Shown here: positions 30,755 to 41,841 of the stretch, in pieces
How positions within the stretch are numbered: position 1 is the stretch's first letter
How the letters are laid out: every line of letters begins with the position of its first letter
DNA from: Prochlorococcus sp. AG-412-I05
GTDB lineage: Bacteria; Cyanobacteriota; Cyanobacteriia; PCC-6307; Cyanobiaceae
Reading direction: 5' to 3'
NCBI GenBank assembly: GCA_003214855.1
Contig: QCLC01000007.1
Span: 20,726-84,725 of the forward strand
DNA: 64,000 nt
Notes under the pieces: generated by a model
What the model saw: only the letters and a program-made list of their open reading frames with translations
Database searches by the model: none
Told to the model about the DNA's origin: nothing
Made by a program: the position numbers and the translations under genes

Positions 30755-32134
30755 TTACTCTTTGTATTCCATTGTGATTTGTCTTTCATAGATTGAGTGT
30801 TCATTAAAGATGCGAGCGACGAGAAAACTTGATAGGCATGCCACTAGTATTGGTTTGAGGATTAGTAAATCTTTTGTTAGTGCGAAGGCCAAAAACATGG
30901 CTGTGATCGGTGTGCGTGAGCAGCTTGCTACGAACGCTCCCATGCCGGCAAAAATGAAGGTATTGGGTGCATGGCCAGTGAGCATTTCTGCCCAGTCTCC
31001 ACAGGCTAGGCCGATGGCTCCTCCTAGGGTCAGCATCGGGACAAATAAGCCTCCTGGTGCTCCTGAGGCAGCTGCTAGCCCGGTAGTGAAAAACAGCACG
31101 ATGAAGGTGCTGAGAGCCATCAGAGGACCAGCTTCTCCTCCGCCGACTAGATCTTGAAGGTTATCCAAATTCCTAAAGCTCTCAGGAAGAGCTGCATAAA
31201 CCCCTCCGAGTACACCACCACTGAGCACCATCTTTAAAACGAGTCGATTGCCGAACCAGGTTTTACCTTTGCGTTGCATCGCTAGGACGTAGCGGCAGTA
31301 AAACTCCGCTAAGACTCCAGTGACCAAACCAAGGGCGATTAGGTAGCCCAGGTCGATTGGAAGAAAGTGCACTAGGGGTGTGTATTCACGTTCCAGTTGA
31401 AAGCCCACGCCTTTGCTAAGACTTTCAGCTGATGGACTTAGTCCTAGGAATCCGAACACATCGGCCCAAGTATCAGCCCAGAAGGTGGTGACAACCACCA
31501 GCAACAAGACTGCAGGTTTTGCAGAATGAAGTAGCTCTTCAATTACATAAACAAAGCCTCCAATTGGCGCACTGAAAATAGCGGCTAGGCCTGCCCCACC
31601 ACCAGCAGCGACAATGACTCGGCGAAAGGCGATTGGTGCCTTTAACCATTGAGCAAATTTCCAAGCGACAGAGCCTCCCATTTGCACTGCTGGTCCTTCT
31701 GGACCAAGTGGAAAACCACTGCCGATGGCGATAACTCCTGCGACTAGCTTGACCATCCCAACCCTCAATCCCATTGGTACGGATCGATGGCGTAAAAATG
31801 CCATGATGTGGCTCACCCCTGAACCACTCGCAGAGGGGGCTAGACCAGATACAAGCAACCCAGAAACCAAGCCTCCTGTGGCACCAAGGGCTGGTAGAAC
31901 GATCCATGGTGGAAGAAGTTCAAGAAGCTGGAATCGCCACTTGGCGAGGCTATAGATACCAGCTTTGAAAAGCACTCCTGTGAGTGCAGCTCCAAGGCCC
32001 GTAAGCATCAGAGCCAGCACAACCACAAACCAGCGCTGTTCTAAGAGTTTGCGGATGCTGCGACTGGACGGCATCAGATTTTGTTGCTGGTTTAGATCAT
32101 TCGGCATGGCCATTGGTGGGTGAAAACTCTGCAA
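30755..32134 (-). CDS. Voltage-gated chloride channel family (ClcA-like)
   Basis: [38 protein letters not shown]; multi-TM. Confidence 0.9.
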   Translation of the reverse strand: MQSFHPPMAMPNDLNQQQNLMPSSRSIRKLLEQRWFVVVLALMLTGLGAALTGVLFKAGIYSLAKWRFQLLELLPPWIVLPALGATGGLVSGLLVSGLAPSASGSGVSHIMAFLRHRSVPMGLRVGMVKLVAGVIAIGSGFPLGPEGPAVQMGGSVAWKFAQWLKAPIAFRRVIVAAGGGAGLAAIFSAPIGGFVYVIEELLHSAKPAVLLLVVVTTFWADTWADVFGFLGLSPSAESLSKGVGFQLEREYTPLVHFLPIDLGYLIALGLVTGVLAEFYCRYVLAMQRKGKTWFGNRLVLKMVLSGGVLGGVYAALPESFRNLDNLQDLVGGGEAGPLMALSTFIVLFFTTGLAAASGAPGGLFVPMLTLGGAIGLACGDWAEMLTGHAPNTFIFAGMGAFVASCSRTPITAMFLAFALTKDLLILKPILVACLSSFLVARIFNEHSIYERQITMEYKE

Positions 32135-34721
32135 GAACTTCTGCTTGTATGTCGTGACTTACCACGCGCCCTTGATCTGCAAAGCCATCAATCTGGTTGA
32201 AATTTAGATAGCGATAAAGCTCAGATGAGAGGGGATCAATTTTTTCTGTTGCGATCGAAAGATATTCTTTTGCTGTAGGGATTCTGCCTAATAATGCACA
32301 TACTGCTGCCAACTCAGCACTGCCTAAATAGACTTGGGCTCCTTGGCCTAGTCGATTGTTGAAGTTTCGAGTGCTTGTGGAGAAAACGGTTGTGTTGTCT
32401 TCCACGCGTGCTTGATTGCCCATACATAATGAACAACCAGGCATTTCCATGCGGCTCCCTGCAGCTTCGAAGATTTTGTAGTAGCCCTCTTCTTGAAGCA
32501 TGGCTTCATCCATTCTTGTTGGTGGGCAAACCCATAGGCGAGCTTTGCTGGTTCCAGACCCTTCAAGTATTTTTGCGGCAGCTCTGTAGTGGCCGATGTT
32601 GGTCATACATGAGCCGATAAAGACTTCCTGCACTGGATTGTTTGCAACCTCACTGAGTAGTTTCACATTGTCGGGATCGTTGGGACAGGCCAGTACGGGT
32701 TCTTTGAGTTCGTCGAGATTGATATTGATGATTTCGGCATACTCTGCGTTTTGATCAGCGCTAATCAATTCTGGCTTGGCCAGCCAAGCTTCCATGGCTT
32801 TGATACGTCTTGCCAGGGTGCGAGCATCCTGATAACCGCGGGCAATCATGTTTTTTAGCAATGCAATATTGCTGCGAAGGTATTCAGCAACCGTTGATTC
32901 AGAGAGTTTGATCGTGCAGCCAGCGCAGGAACGTTCAGCAGTGGCATCGGTTAGTTCAAAGGCTTGCTCCAGCTTCAGATCAGGTAATCCTTCGATTTCC
33001 ATGATTTTGCCGCTAAAGACATTGAGTTTGTTGGCTTTTTCTACGCTGAGTAGACCTTCTTGAATCGCGATCAAGGGGATGGCATTGACGACGTCACGCA
33101 GTGTGATGCCGCTCTGCAGTGAGCCGCTGAAACGAACCAGTACAGATTCCGGCATGTCTAGGGGCATGGCACCGATGGCTGCAGCAAAAGCCACCACGCC
33201 AGAACCTCCGGGGAAAGAAATGCCTAAGGGGAAACGAGTGTGGCTATCGCCGCCTGTTCCCACTGTGTCTGGCAGAAGCATGCGGTTCAGCCAGCTGTGG
33301 ATGATCCCATCGCCTGGATGAAGTGCTACTCCACCACGCTGGGCGAAGAAATCGGGAAGTTCTTTCTGGGTTTGTAGATCTACAGGCTTCGGGTAGGCAG
33401 CGGTGTGGCAGAAGCTTTGCATGACTAGATCTGCTGCAAATCCCAAGCACGCGAGTTCCTTCATTTCGTCCCGGGTCATTGGTCCAGTTGTGTCTTGGCT
33501 GCCTACAGTTGTCATCAGCGGTTCGCAACTTGTCCCAGGTCGTATTCCTGCGAGACCACAGGCAAGACCAACAATTTTTTGGGCCTGGGTATACCCCTTG
33601 CCCGTTTCAGGAGTGTCTCCTGGGCGGACGAATAGATCGGATGTTGACAGTCCAAATTGAGAACGCACTTTGTCGGTTAGTGCTCTGCCGATCAGTAGGG
33701 AGATACGCCCGCCTGCTCGCATTTCGTCGCTGATGGTGATTGGTTTGAGCTTGAAGTGAGCCACGATTTCGCCTGCTTTGTCTTCTCCGAAGGCTCGTTC
33801 GATGGTGCCGGCATGTGGACGGATGGTGATCACATCGCCACTTTGCAGCTGACTGACATCACATTCGATTGGTAGGGCGCCGGAGTCTTCCGCTGTGTTG
33901 AAGAAGATCGGAGCGATTTTGCCGCCAAGGATGACGCCGCCGGATCGCTTGTTGGGTACGTAAGGGATATCGGCTCCTATGTGCCAAAGCACCGAATTGA
34001 TTGCTGATTTGCGAGAACTGCCCGTACCCACCACATCGCCCACGTAGGCAATGGGATGGCCTTTTGCTTTCAGGCTGATGATCGTGGCAAGGGCATTGGG
34101 ATCCCGTGTTTCCAGCATGGCCAGAGCATGCAGGGGGATGTCTGGTCGGGTGGTGGCATGGGTGGCGGGGGATAGATCGTCGGTATTGGTTTCACCATCA
34201 ACTTTGAAGACTGTGACTGTGATCTCTTTGGCTAAGACTGGTTTTGAGGTGAACCATTCAGCGGCGGCCCAGCTTTCTACAACTTGCTTTGCGAAGCGAT
34301 TGGTTTCAGCTAGCTCGATGACGTCATGGACTGCGTCGTAGACGAGCAGGGTGCGACTCAGGCCTGTAGCGGCGCATTCAGCTAGCTCGTGGTCATTGTG
34401 TTGAAGCAGCTCAATCAGAGCTGCAACGTTGTACCCCCCAATCATCGTGCCTAGCAGTTTTGTGGCTTCTAAAGGAGTAATGAGTGGGCTCTTGCTGTTT
34501 CCCTGGGCGATAGCACTCAGCCAGGTTGCTTTCACGTAGGCAGCTTCATCTACTCCAGGAGGGATGCGTTCACGCAGCAGGTAAAGCAGTTCAGAGTTAT
34601 CTCCTGCTGGTGGATTCTGTAAAAGTAAGGTGAGTGCTTGGGTTTGCTCGGCAGTGAGGGGCAGGGGGGGGATGCCCTGGGCGTCACGTTCGGCGGCGAG
34701 CTGGCGATAAGCACTCAGCAT
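32097..34721 (-). CDS. acnB: Aconitate hydratase B
   Basis: [77 protein letters not shown]. Confidence 0.97.
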   Translation of the reverse strand: MLSAYRQLAAERDAQGIPPLPLTAEQTQALTLLLQNPPAGDNSELLYLLRERIPPGVDEAAYVKATWLSAIAQGNSKSPLITPLEATKLLGTMIGGYNVAALIELLQHNDHELAECAATGLSRTLLVYDAVHDVIELAETNRFAKQVVESWAAAEWFTSKPVLAKEITVTVFKVDGETNTDDLSPATHATTRPDIPLHALAMLETRDPNALATIISLKAKGHPIAYVGDVVGTGSSRKSAINSVLWHIGADIPYVPNKRSGGVILGGKIAPIFFNTAEDSGALPIECDVSQLQSGDVITIRPHAGTIERAFGEDKAGEIVAHFKLKPITISDEMRAGGRISLLIGRALTDKVRSQFGLSTSDLFVRPGDTPETGKGYTQAQKIVGLACGLAGIRPGTSCEPLMTTVGSQDTTGPMTRDEMKELACLGFAADLVMQSFCHTAAYPKPVDLQTQKELPDFFAQRGGVALHPGDGIIHSWLNRMLLPDTVGTGGDSHTRFPLGISFPGGSGVVAFAAAIGAMPLDMPESVLVRFSGSLQSGITLRDVVNAIPLIAIQEGLLSVEKANKLNVFSGKIMEIEGLPDLKLEQAFELTDATAERSCAGCTIKLSESTVAEYLRSNIALLKNMIARGYQDARTLARRIKAMEAWLAKPELISADQNAEYAEIININLDELKEPVLACPNDPDNVKLLSEVANNPVQEVFIGSCMTNIGHYRAAAKILEGSGTSKARLWVCPPTRMDEAMLQEEGYYKIFEAAGSRMEMPGCSLCMGNQARVEDNTTVFSTSTRNFNNRLGQGAQVYLGSAELAAVCALLGRIPTAKEYLSIATEKIDPLSSELYRYLNFNQIDGFADQGRVVSHDIQAEVLAEFSPTNGHAE

Positions 34722-34852
34722 TGGGGTGATTCCTCGGCAGCGGTCATGGCCCTTCTATTGTTATTTGCCGTCGATCCCTCCTGGCAGGAGATCGATATTG
34801 AAATGCAATTACCGGATGCTGCCACCTTGCTGGTTTCCTAGCCTGGGTTGTC

Positions 34853-35935
34853 ATGAATTCTGGCGAAATGACCACCACCTCCGACTTGCATGTGGTGGAT
34901 ACGCGGCCTTTGGTGTCGCCCCTCTTGCTTCATCAGGAGCTGCCCCTCGATCTAGTGGCTCTCAAAACCGTTGCAGACACTCGTAAGCGCATCCAGGCAA
35001 TTCTGCGTGGTGAGGATCCCCGCTTGCTGGTGATTGTTGGTCCCTGCTCGGTTCATGACATTGCCTCTGCAAGGGACTATGCCCGTCAGTTGGAGCCACT
35101 GCGAATGCGATATGCCCCCCAGTTGGAGGTGGTTTTGCGGGTCTATTTCGAAAAACCTCGCACCACCGTTGGCTGGAAAGGTCTCATCAATGATCCTCAT
35201 CTCGATGGTTCCTATGACATCAACACTGGCTTGAGGCGTGCGCGGTCGTTGTTGCTCGACCTTGCCCGCGAGGGTATGCCGACGGCCACTGAATTGCTGG
35301 ATCCGGTTGTTCCTCAATACATCGCTGATTTGATCAGTTGGACGGCGATTGGAGCCAGAACTACTGAGAGTCAGACCCATCGGGAGATGGCTTCTGGATT
35401 GTCAATGCCCGTCGGTTACAAAAACGGTACCGATGGCAGTGCCAAGATTGCGATCCATGCGATGCAGGCAGCATCTAGACCGCATCATTTTCTAGGGATC
35501 AATCGGCAGGGTCAGGCTTCGATTGTGCATACCACTGGAAATCCTGATGGCCATCTCGTGTTGCGGGGAGGTAATGGCTGCACTAATTACCATCCCGAAG
35601 CGGTTGAAGAGGTTGCAAAAGAATTAGTGAAGGCTGGCTTGGCTGATCGGTTGATGGTGGATTGCAGCCACGACAATTCGAATAAAGATTTTCGGCGACA
35701 GTCAGAGGTGCTTCAGGCTGTTGCTACTCAGGTACGCCAAGGATCAACCCACCTCATGGGTGTGATGTTGGAAAGTCATCTTGTCGAGGGCAATCAGAAG
35801 TTGCCTGAAGACCTCTCTACTCTTGTCTATGGTCAAAGCATTACGGATGCTTGTATCGATATAGAGACAACGGCAACTCTCCTTGAGGATTTGGCGGCTG
35901 CAGTGGCTTCAGTGACGTTGTCACCAATAACTTGA
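34853..35935 (+). CDS. 3-deoxy-7-phosphoheptulonate (DAHP) synthase
   Basis: LLVIVGPCSVHDIASARDYA; YFEKPRTTVGWKGLINDPHLDGSYDINTGL; GYKNGTDGS. Confidence 0.95.
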   Translation: MNSGEMTTTSDLHVVDTRPLVSPLLLHQELPLDLVALKTVADTRKRIQAILRGEDPRLLVIVGPCSVHDIASARDYARQLEPLRMRYAPQLEVVLRVYFEKPRTTVGWKGLINDPHLDGSYDINTGLRRARSLLLDLAREGMPTATELLDPVVPQYIADLISWTAIGARTTESQTHREMASGLSMPVGYKNGTDGSAKIAIHAMQAASRPHHFLGINRQGQASIVHTTGNPDGHLVLRGGNGCTNYHPEAVEEVAKELVKAGLADRLMVDCSHDNSNKDFRRQSEVLQAVATQVRQGSTHLMGVMLESHLVEGNQKLPEDLSTLVYGQSITDACIDIETTATLLEDLAAAVASVTLSPIT

Positions 35936-35941
35936 AGAGTT

Positions 35942-36595
35942 TTAGATCGCTGTCATCCATGACCAGGCGACTGCAACTCCCATCGGAACAGTGAGGTTGT
36001 CGATACCCCAGCGACTTAGTTGTTCTAGTCCAACGGCAAGGCCTGTGACGGCGAAGATGCGTAGGGGATGGAAGCTAGCGTCAATGAGCAGGCTTAGAGT
36101 GAACAGAATGATTAGGGTTATCACAGCCATGGTAAGAGTGCCTGCGATTGATTTGCGTTGACCCCATATCAACCAATTGGGTGAGCGTACTTTGCGACCG
36201 ATGAGTCCAGCTAACCCATCGCCGAAAGCCATCACCAGCACTCCGGAGCAGACCGCTGCAGCATTTTCTGGCCAGAAGAAAATCAGCAACAGGGTGATTG
36301 TTAGAGCGTATGCCACTGTTCCATAGCTGCGCCGTTCGACGTCTTCAATCGCTGGTAGTAAGCGCCAGCGGTGGTTGATGAGGATCACAATGGTAATGAG
36401 GATTGCCATTGGAATCGCCCAATCCGATGGGATCCCTAGCCACCAGGCCAAAGGGATCACTGGGCCAGTACCGATGTGAACGATCTTGCGACTTAGTTCT
36501 CGTTGGTTAGGCCAGCGGACCCTGCAAACCACAGCAGCTGAAAGCACAAAAGCTATCCAGCATGCAATGGCAACCAGAGAGTTGATATACCCCAA
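35942..36595 (-). CDS. Phytol/dolichol kinase-like (CDP-alcohol/VTE5-like) membrane protein
   Basis: Polytopic; REL(S)RKIVHIGTGPVIPLAW; VMAFGDGLAGLIGRKV. Confidence 0.78.
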   Translation of the reverse strand: MGYINSLVAIACWIAFVLSAAVVCRVRWPNQRELSRKIVHIGTGPVIPLAWWLGIPSDWAIPMAILITIVILINHRWRLLPAIEDVERRSYGTVAYALTITLLLIFFWPENAAAVCSGVLVMAFGDGLAGLIGRKVRSPNWLIWGQRKSIAGTLTMAVITLIILFTLSLLIDASFHPLRIFAVTGLAVGLEQLSRWGIDNLTVPMGVAVAWSWMTAI

Positions 36596-36603
36596 GACTT
36601 AAC

Positions 36604-37641
36604 TCATGCTGCTTGTTGATGGTTGGTCATCATCCGTAGCTTGAGAATGGCTTTGGCCTCCAACTGTCGTACGCGTTCTCGTGAGACGCTGATTTGCCGA
36701 CCGATTTCAGCGAGGGTCAGTGGTTCTTCACCATCTAGACCGAAGCGCAAGCGCAGTATTTTCTGTTCACGTTCATTGAGCTGAGATAGCCAACCTCCTA
36801 GGTGTTCCTTTTGGATGCTGCGATCTAGGCCTTCCATTGGTTCGGCCCCATCGGGGTCGGGTATCAATTCCCCTAGGGTGCTGCGGTCTTCTTCTCCGCG
36901 GGCATGGGCATCGAGGGATGCGCAAGGAGCGCTTTGAGCGATGAGATCCTCAAGGTCTTGGGGTTGAATGCCCATGGCATGGGCTAACTCCAATCGATTT
37001 GGTTGACGGCCGAAACGATGGGAAAGTTCTCTTGAGATGCGTCGCATCTTGGAGAGTTTTTCGCTGATGTGAATGGGCAGACGGATGGTGCGGGCGCTGT
37101 TGTCGATGGCCCTGGTCATCCCTTGACGAATCCACCAATAGGCGTAAGTGGAGAACTTATAACCCATGGCTGGATCGAACTTGTCGACAGCACGCTCGAG
37201 ACCAATGGCTCCTTCTTGGACTAGGTCAAGGAGTTCAAGACCCTGATTCTGATATTTTTTGGCAACGCTAACCACGAGCCGGAGGTTGGCTGACATCATG
37301 CGGTCACGGGCGCGTTTGCCCATGCGAATTTTGTGGCGTTGTCGTGGCGTTTGGTCTTGCTCTGGTAACTCCAGCAATTCCTTCATCGCTTGCACATGGT
37401 GGGCCAGCTCAATTTCCTCAGCTGCGGTCAGCAAAGGGACGCGTCCAATGCTGCTCAGGTAGAACCCGATCGCATCAGTACCCAAACGACCACCTTGGCG
37501 ACTTTGATTACGGGATGCCTGCCCGTTACGGCCAGCTCGATTTGCTGTTTCTGAACGTTGCTTAGATGTAGACGGTAATACAACTTCTGACGAAGGCGTG
37601 AGTGAAGCACCCTTCGCAGATTCCAGAGGGATCCCCATCAC
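36604..37641 (-). CDS. RNA polymerase sigma-70 factor, RpoD-like (probably group 2)
   Basis: DAIGFYLSSIGRVPLLTAAEEIELA; YKFSTYAYWWIRQGMTRAI; LTLAEIGRQISVSRERVRQLEAKA. Confidence 0.95.
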   Translation of the reverse strand: MMGIPLESAKGASLTPSSEVVLPSTSKQRSETANRAGRNGQASRNQSRQGGRLGTDAIGFYLSSIGRVPLLTAAEEIELAHHVQAMKELLELPEQDQTPRQRHKIRMGKRARDRMMSANLRLVVSVAKKYQNQGLELLDLVQEGAIGLERAVDKFDPAMGYKFSTYAYWWIRQGMTRAIDNSARTIRLPIHISEKLSKMRRISRELSHRFGRQPNRLELAHAMGIQPQDLEDLIAQSAPCASLDAHARGEEDRSTLGELIPDPDGAEPMEGLDRSIQKEHLGGWLSQLNEREQKILRLRFGLDGEEPLTLAEIGRQISVSRERVRQLEAKAILKLRMMTNHQQAA

Positions 37642-37845
37642 CCTGGCCTCCTAAATTAGATTTGCGCGGAATGTAGCACTCATAGAGCTTAGAAACTTGG
37701 TTGAAGCAAAAAGTTTTTGTTATCCCGTGCGAGTGATCAGTTGATTGGTCGCTTCTAAGTAAAAAAACTGTTTTGCATGCTGATTATTCCTTTTTAGGTA
37801 GCAAAGAGCACTTCTCATAGTTATGGTCTCGAGAGGCACCGAGTG

Positions 37846-39984
37846 TCACCCTGCAGGGATGCCTTGTTGCCAAAGGTTGATCAGCTGTTGCTGTGCACGA
37901 TGTTCTTCACTATTCGGATTGGGTTGGCGCTGTAAAAAGCTGCCATCACTCTGCATATCCCAGGCTTCGCGGTTGTCGTTTAGGTAGAGGTTCAGCAGTC
38001 GCTCTAGGTGTTCCTTTTGCTCTGGTTCTTCAATTGGAGTAACGGCTTCCACGCGTCTGTCTAAGTTTCGAGGCATCAAGTCTGCGCTGCCGATATAAAC
38101 CTCTGGGTTGTTGTCATTGGCAAACCAGAAGATACGGGAGTGTTCCAGGAACCGGCCGATGATGCTGATCACGCTGATGTTTTCGCTGAATCCTTTTCGC
38201 CCTGGGTAGAGACAGCACATACCGCGGATGATCAGTTCGATGCGAACCCCAACTTGGGAAGCTTCGTAGAGCAGGTTAATGATGGCTGGATCCACCAGAG
38301 CATTCATCTTGGCGCGGATGTGTCCACCTCTACCTTTGCGGGCGTGTTCGATTTCGCGGAGGATCAGTGATTCCATCCCCTTGCGTAGGGTGACTGGCGC
38401 CACCAGCAGTCGACGGAAGCTTTGTTGCTTTGAAAAGCCAGTGAGATAATTGAAGAGCTCAACTAGATCTTGGCTGAGTTCTGGTCGTGCAGAGAGCAGG
38501 CCAAGATCGGTGTAGAGACGTGATGTCTTCGAGTTGTAGTTCCCTGTGCCAATGTGCACGTAGCTGCGTAGGCGCTCTTTTTCTTTGCGAACGACCAAGA
38601 TGGTTTTTGTGTGGGTTTTGAGTCCTAAAACGCCATAGACAACGTGAACGCCCGATCGTTCTAGATGACGGGCCCATTGAATATTGTTGCCTTCATCGAA
38701 GCGTGCCTTGAGTTCAACCAGAGCCATGACCTGTTTTCCGTGTTCGGCTGCACGGATCAGGGCCGCAATGATTGGGGAATCCTTAGATGTCCGATAGAGC
38801 GTGATCTTGATTCCCATGACGAGGGGATCGTCTGCTGCCTGATTGATGAATTCCTCTACAGAAGTCGCGAACAGTTCGTATGGGTGGTGAAGGAGAATGT
38901 CTTTGCGGCGAATCACCGAGAAGATGCTTTTGAATTCTTCTTCTTTGATTGATTCGTCTTCAAGCATTCTGCGCTGGCTGCGGGAGAGAACTTTGGCGGT
39001 CACGCCAATGTGGGGTTGGTCTTTGAGTTGTTCCAGAGGTAAACGCATGAGACCGAATAGATCATCGAGGCCTAGTAGTCCCTCGATGCGATAAAGGTCT
39101 TTTTCTTCAACAGCCATACCTTCAATCAGCATCTCAACGACTCTCTGGGGCATTTCGTTTGTCACTTCAAGTCTCACCACTTCTCCGCCCATCCGCCGCT
39201 TGTGCAGGCCTTGTTCCATGGCGCTCATGAGATCGTCGGCTTCTAGGTCCCTGAGTTCAAGGTCGGCATCGCGGGTGACTCGGAAGAAGTAGTGCTCTTC
39301 AATTTTCATTCCAGGGAAGAGCAATTTGAGGTTGAAGGCCACCACTTGCTCCAATGGAACTGCTGTGTGAACCGGTTTGGGATTGATGCCACTTAGATCA
39401 GGAGGGATCTCTACAAAACGAGGCATCGTTTTTTGTGGAATCTTGACCCGGGCGAATTGTTGTTGGCCTGTTTCCGGATCGAGGATCAGGGTCGCAATGT
39501 TGAGGCTGAGATTGCTAACGAAAGGGAAGGGATGGGCTTGATCCACGGCTAGTGGTGTGAGCACCGGGAAAATGGCTGTCTGGAAATAATTGTCAATCCA
39601 GAGGCGTTCTTTTTGATTGAGTTGCTCATAGTCGAGTAGGTGAACACCTTTCTCGACTAGCTGGTTTTTGAGGTGTTGACGGTAGTGATCTTGTTGTTTC
39701 TCGATGAGAGGAACAAGGTGGTCTCGGATTGTGAGGAGTTGCTGAAGAGGGGTTAGACCGTCTGCGCTGGTTTTGGTAATGCCGGCTTCCACTTGCGCTT
39801 TGAGGGAGGCCACGCGAACCATGAAGAATTCGTCGAGGTTGTTGCTGAAGATGGCACTGAACTTGGCTTGTTCCAGCAGCGGGGTGCGGTTATCCAGTGC
39901 CTGAGCAAGGACCCTTTCGTTGAAGGAGATCCAGCTGAGCTCTCGGTTGATGTAGTGCTCCGAAGCTACCGCTGGATTACTCAT
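37846..39984 (-). CDS. ppk: Polyphosphate kinase 1
   Basis: YINRELSWISFNERVLAQA; LFATSVEEFINQAADDPLVMGIKITLYRTSKDSPI; RSYVHIGTGNYNSKTSRLYTDLGLL. Confidence 0.97.
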   Translation of the reverse strand: MSNPAVASEHYINRELSWISFNERVLAQALDNRTPLLEQAKFSAIFSNNLDEFFMVRVASLKAQVEAGITKTSADGLTPLQQLLTIRDHLVPLIEKQQDHYRQHLKNQLVEKGVHLLDYEQLNQKERLWIDNYFQTAIFPVLTPLAVDQAHPFPFVSNLSLNIATLILDPETGQQQFARVKIPQKTMPRFVEIPPDLSGINPKPVHTAVPLEQVVAFNLKLLFPGMKIEEHYFFRVTRDADLELRDLEADDLMSAMEQGLHKRRMGGEVVRLEVTNEMPQRVVEMLIEGMAVEEKDLYRIEGLLGLDDLFGLMRLPLEQLKDQPHIGVTAKVLSRSQRRMLEDESIKEEEFKSIFSVIRRKDILLHHPYELFATSVEEFINQAADDPLVMGIKITLYRTSKDSPIIAALIRAAEHGKQVMALVELKARFDEGNNIQWARHLERSGVHVVYGVLGLKTHTKTILVVRKEKERLRSYVHIGTGNYNSKTSRLYTDLGLLSARPELSQDLVELFNYLTGFSKQQSFRRLLVAPVTLRKGMESLILREIEHARKGRGGHIRAKMNALVDPAIINLLYEASQVGVRIELIIRGMCCLYPGRKGFSENISVISIIGRFLEHSRIFWFANDNNPEVYIGSADLMPRNLDRRVEAVTPIEEPEQKEHLERLLNLYLNDNREAWDMQSDGSFLQRQPNPNSEEHRAQQQLINLWQQGIPAG

Positions 39985-40026
39985 TGAATGCCAGTTTGTT
40001 CATCCACTATCCAGGCAAAGTAGCAA

Positions 40027-41334
40027 TCATGATTGTTTGATTGTTGTGTGACGTGTGCTTGCAGGTAGGCCTCCTGCAACAAGGGCAACAACTCCTGCTA
40101 GTACGAGGATGGCCAGCCAGAAGGGACTGCGAGGGCCTATTTGGTCGTAGGCGAATCCTGCAGCCGCTGCACCAAGGAAGGTCCCTAGACTCTGCAGGCC
40201 TTGAAGGCTACCGAGTACTGCCCCTTGGCCTGCGTTATCGAGGCGTCTGGAGACGAGGGCTCTCAAGCATGGCACGACTAGACCTGTGCCAAGGGCTAGT
40301 ACCGATACGGCAGTGAATACAACAGAAATCGAATTCTGCTGACTGGCCATGGGCAATAGCAGACAGCCTGCAATGACGAAGCCAACGCCAGCAATGGTGA
40401 GCCGCCATTCGCCGAAGGATTTAACCAGTGGACCGATGAGCAGCCCTTGAACCACCATGGCGATCACGCCTACAACTGCAAAGGTCAGGCCTGCCAAACT
40501 GACTGTCCATGAAAAGGCTTGCTTCAGGTAAAGCACCAGCACAGCTGTGAAACCGTTGAATGCCATGAAGAACAGGAAGAAGGCGAAACAAAGGCGGCTT
40601 ACTAATGGATTGGCAAAGATCTGTGCTAGCTGGGTGATCGGGTTGAGTTGTCTTTTGCTTGGTAGGGAATTGCGAGCTGCTGGCGGGTGTGTTTCGGGAA
40701 GGATATAGATCACAAGAAGCAGATTCGCGACTGCGAAGGCTGTGGCGGCTATCCCGGGTAGAGCGATATTGATTTCTGCTAAGCGGCCACCGATATAAGG
40801 GCCCAAGATGAACCCGAGGCCGAAGGCAACGCCAATCAGGCCGAATGCCTTTGCTCGGCTCTCAGGTGTTGAGATGTCGGCAAGCACTGCTGTGGCGCTA
40901 CTTGCTGTTCCACCGCTAACGCCATCGATGATTCTTGCTGAGAAGAGAAGGATCAGGGGAACAATGCCGATCCAAGTGGCTGGAAGTATGTTCCAGTCAA
41001 TCCATACTGTGATAGCGAATAAGCCGAGGCCTATTACTGAGCCAGCAACGCAAGCGGTTAAAATTGGTTTGCGGCCAAAGCGATCACTGAGAGCTCCAAT
41101 TAGGGGAGCCACGACGAATTGAGCCAATGCATAAGTACCTCCAAGTAGCCCCAGGATGGTGCCGCTGTCTGTGAAGCGTCCTGGCAGGTATGGAAGTAAT
41201 GGCAGTAAAAGGGTTTCACCTAGGCGATCGTTCAACAGAGTGACAAAGGCACAGAGAAAGATGGGAATCTGTGGTCGGCGCAATTGGGAATGGGTCAGGA
41301 TGAATGTCACGATCCCATAGAGACTTGACGCCAT
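40027..41334 (-). CDS. Major facilitator superfamily transporter (TetA-like)
   Basis: 12-TM pattern; GALSDRFGRKPILTA motif A. Confidence 0.88.
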   Translation of the reverse strand: MASSLYGIVTFILTHSQLRRPQIPIFLCAFVTLLNDRLGETLLLPLLPYLPGRFTDSGTILGLLGGTYALAQFVVAPLIGALSDRFGRKPILTACVAGSVIGLGLFAITVWIDWNILPATWIGIVPLILLFSARIIDGVSGGTASSATAVLADISTPESRAKAFGLIGVAFGLGFILGPYIGGRLAEINIALPGIAATAFAVANLLLVIYILPETHPPAARNSLPSKRQLNPITQLAQIFANPLVSRLCFAFFLFFMAFNGFTAVLVLYLKQAFSWTVSLAGLTFAVVGVIAMVVQGLLIGPLVKSFGEWRLTIAGVGFVIAGCLLLPMASQQNSISVVFTAVSVLALGTGLVVPCLRALVSRRLDNAGQGAVLGSLQGLQSLGTFLGAAAAGFAYDQIGPRSPFWLAILVLAGVVALVAGGLPASTRHTTIKQS

Positions 41335-41355
41335 TGATCTAAATGGCAGGCTCTT

Positions 41356-41841
41356 GTGACTGGTCGCCGCTTAAGACCCCTTACAAAAACTGATCATTTT
41401 GTTGTCAGGGAGATTTATGCCGATGCGATTGAATCTCAAGGGGGAGGCTTGTATTCCCCTGTTCAGATCAGTGCTTGGGCAGCCTTGGCTTGGTTACCAG
41501 GAGTTCTGGATCGGCCACTGATCGAAGGACGCGGGTGGTTGAGTCTTGAGAACGACGAGGTTGAGGCTTTCGCTCTTCGTTATCCCTCTGATCGTTTGGC
41601 GTTGCTGTATTGCCGGGGCCGGTCTGCTCGTTGTGGCCATGCCACTGCGTTGCTTGAGCAGGTAGAAGCTGAAGCCTTTCAGGAAGGAGAGCTAATCTTG
41701 GTCACGGAAGCCAGTTTGTGTAGTCACCCTTTGCTGTTGAAGTGGGGCTGGATTGAACTGGCTAAGGAAGTGATTCAGATCGGAGGTGTGAGTTTCGATC
41801 GTTATCGCATGGCGAAAAACCTACAGGCTCGCTTCACATGA
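41356..41841 (+). CDS. GNAT-family N-acetyltransferase-like protein
   Basis: RLRPLTKTDHFVVREIYADAIES; LYCRGRSARCGHATALLEQVEAEA; EASLCSHPLLLKWGW. Confidence 0.7.
   Translation: MTGRRLRPLTKTDHFVVREIYADAIESQGGGLYSPVQISAWAALAWLPGVLDRPLIEGRGWLSLENDEVEAFALRYPSDRLALLYCRGRSARCGHATALLEQVEAEAFQEGELILVTEASLCSHPLLLKWGWIELAKEVIQIGGVSFDRYRMAKNLQARFT

Noticed and set aside
30561-30791. 76-aa plus-strand ORF near clcA
   Set aside because: AT-rich, weak RBS, overlaps the clcA 3' end; not supportable alone.
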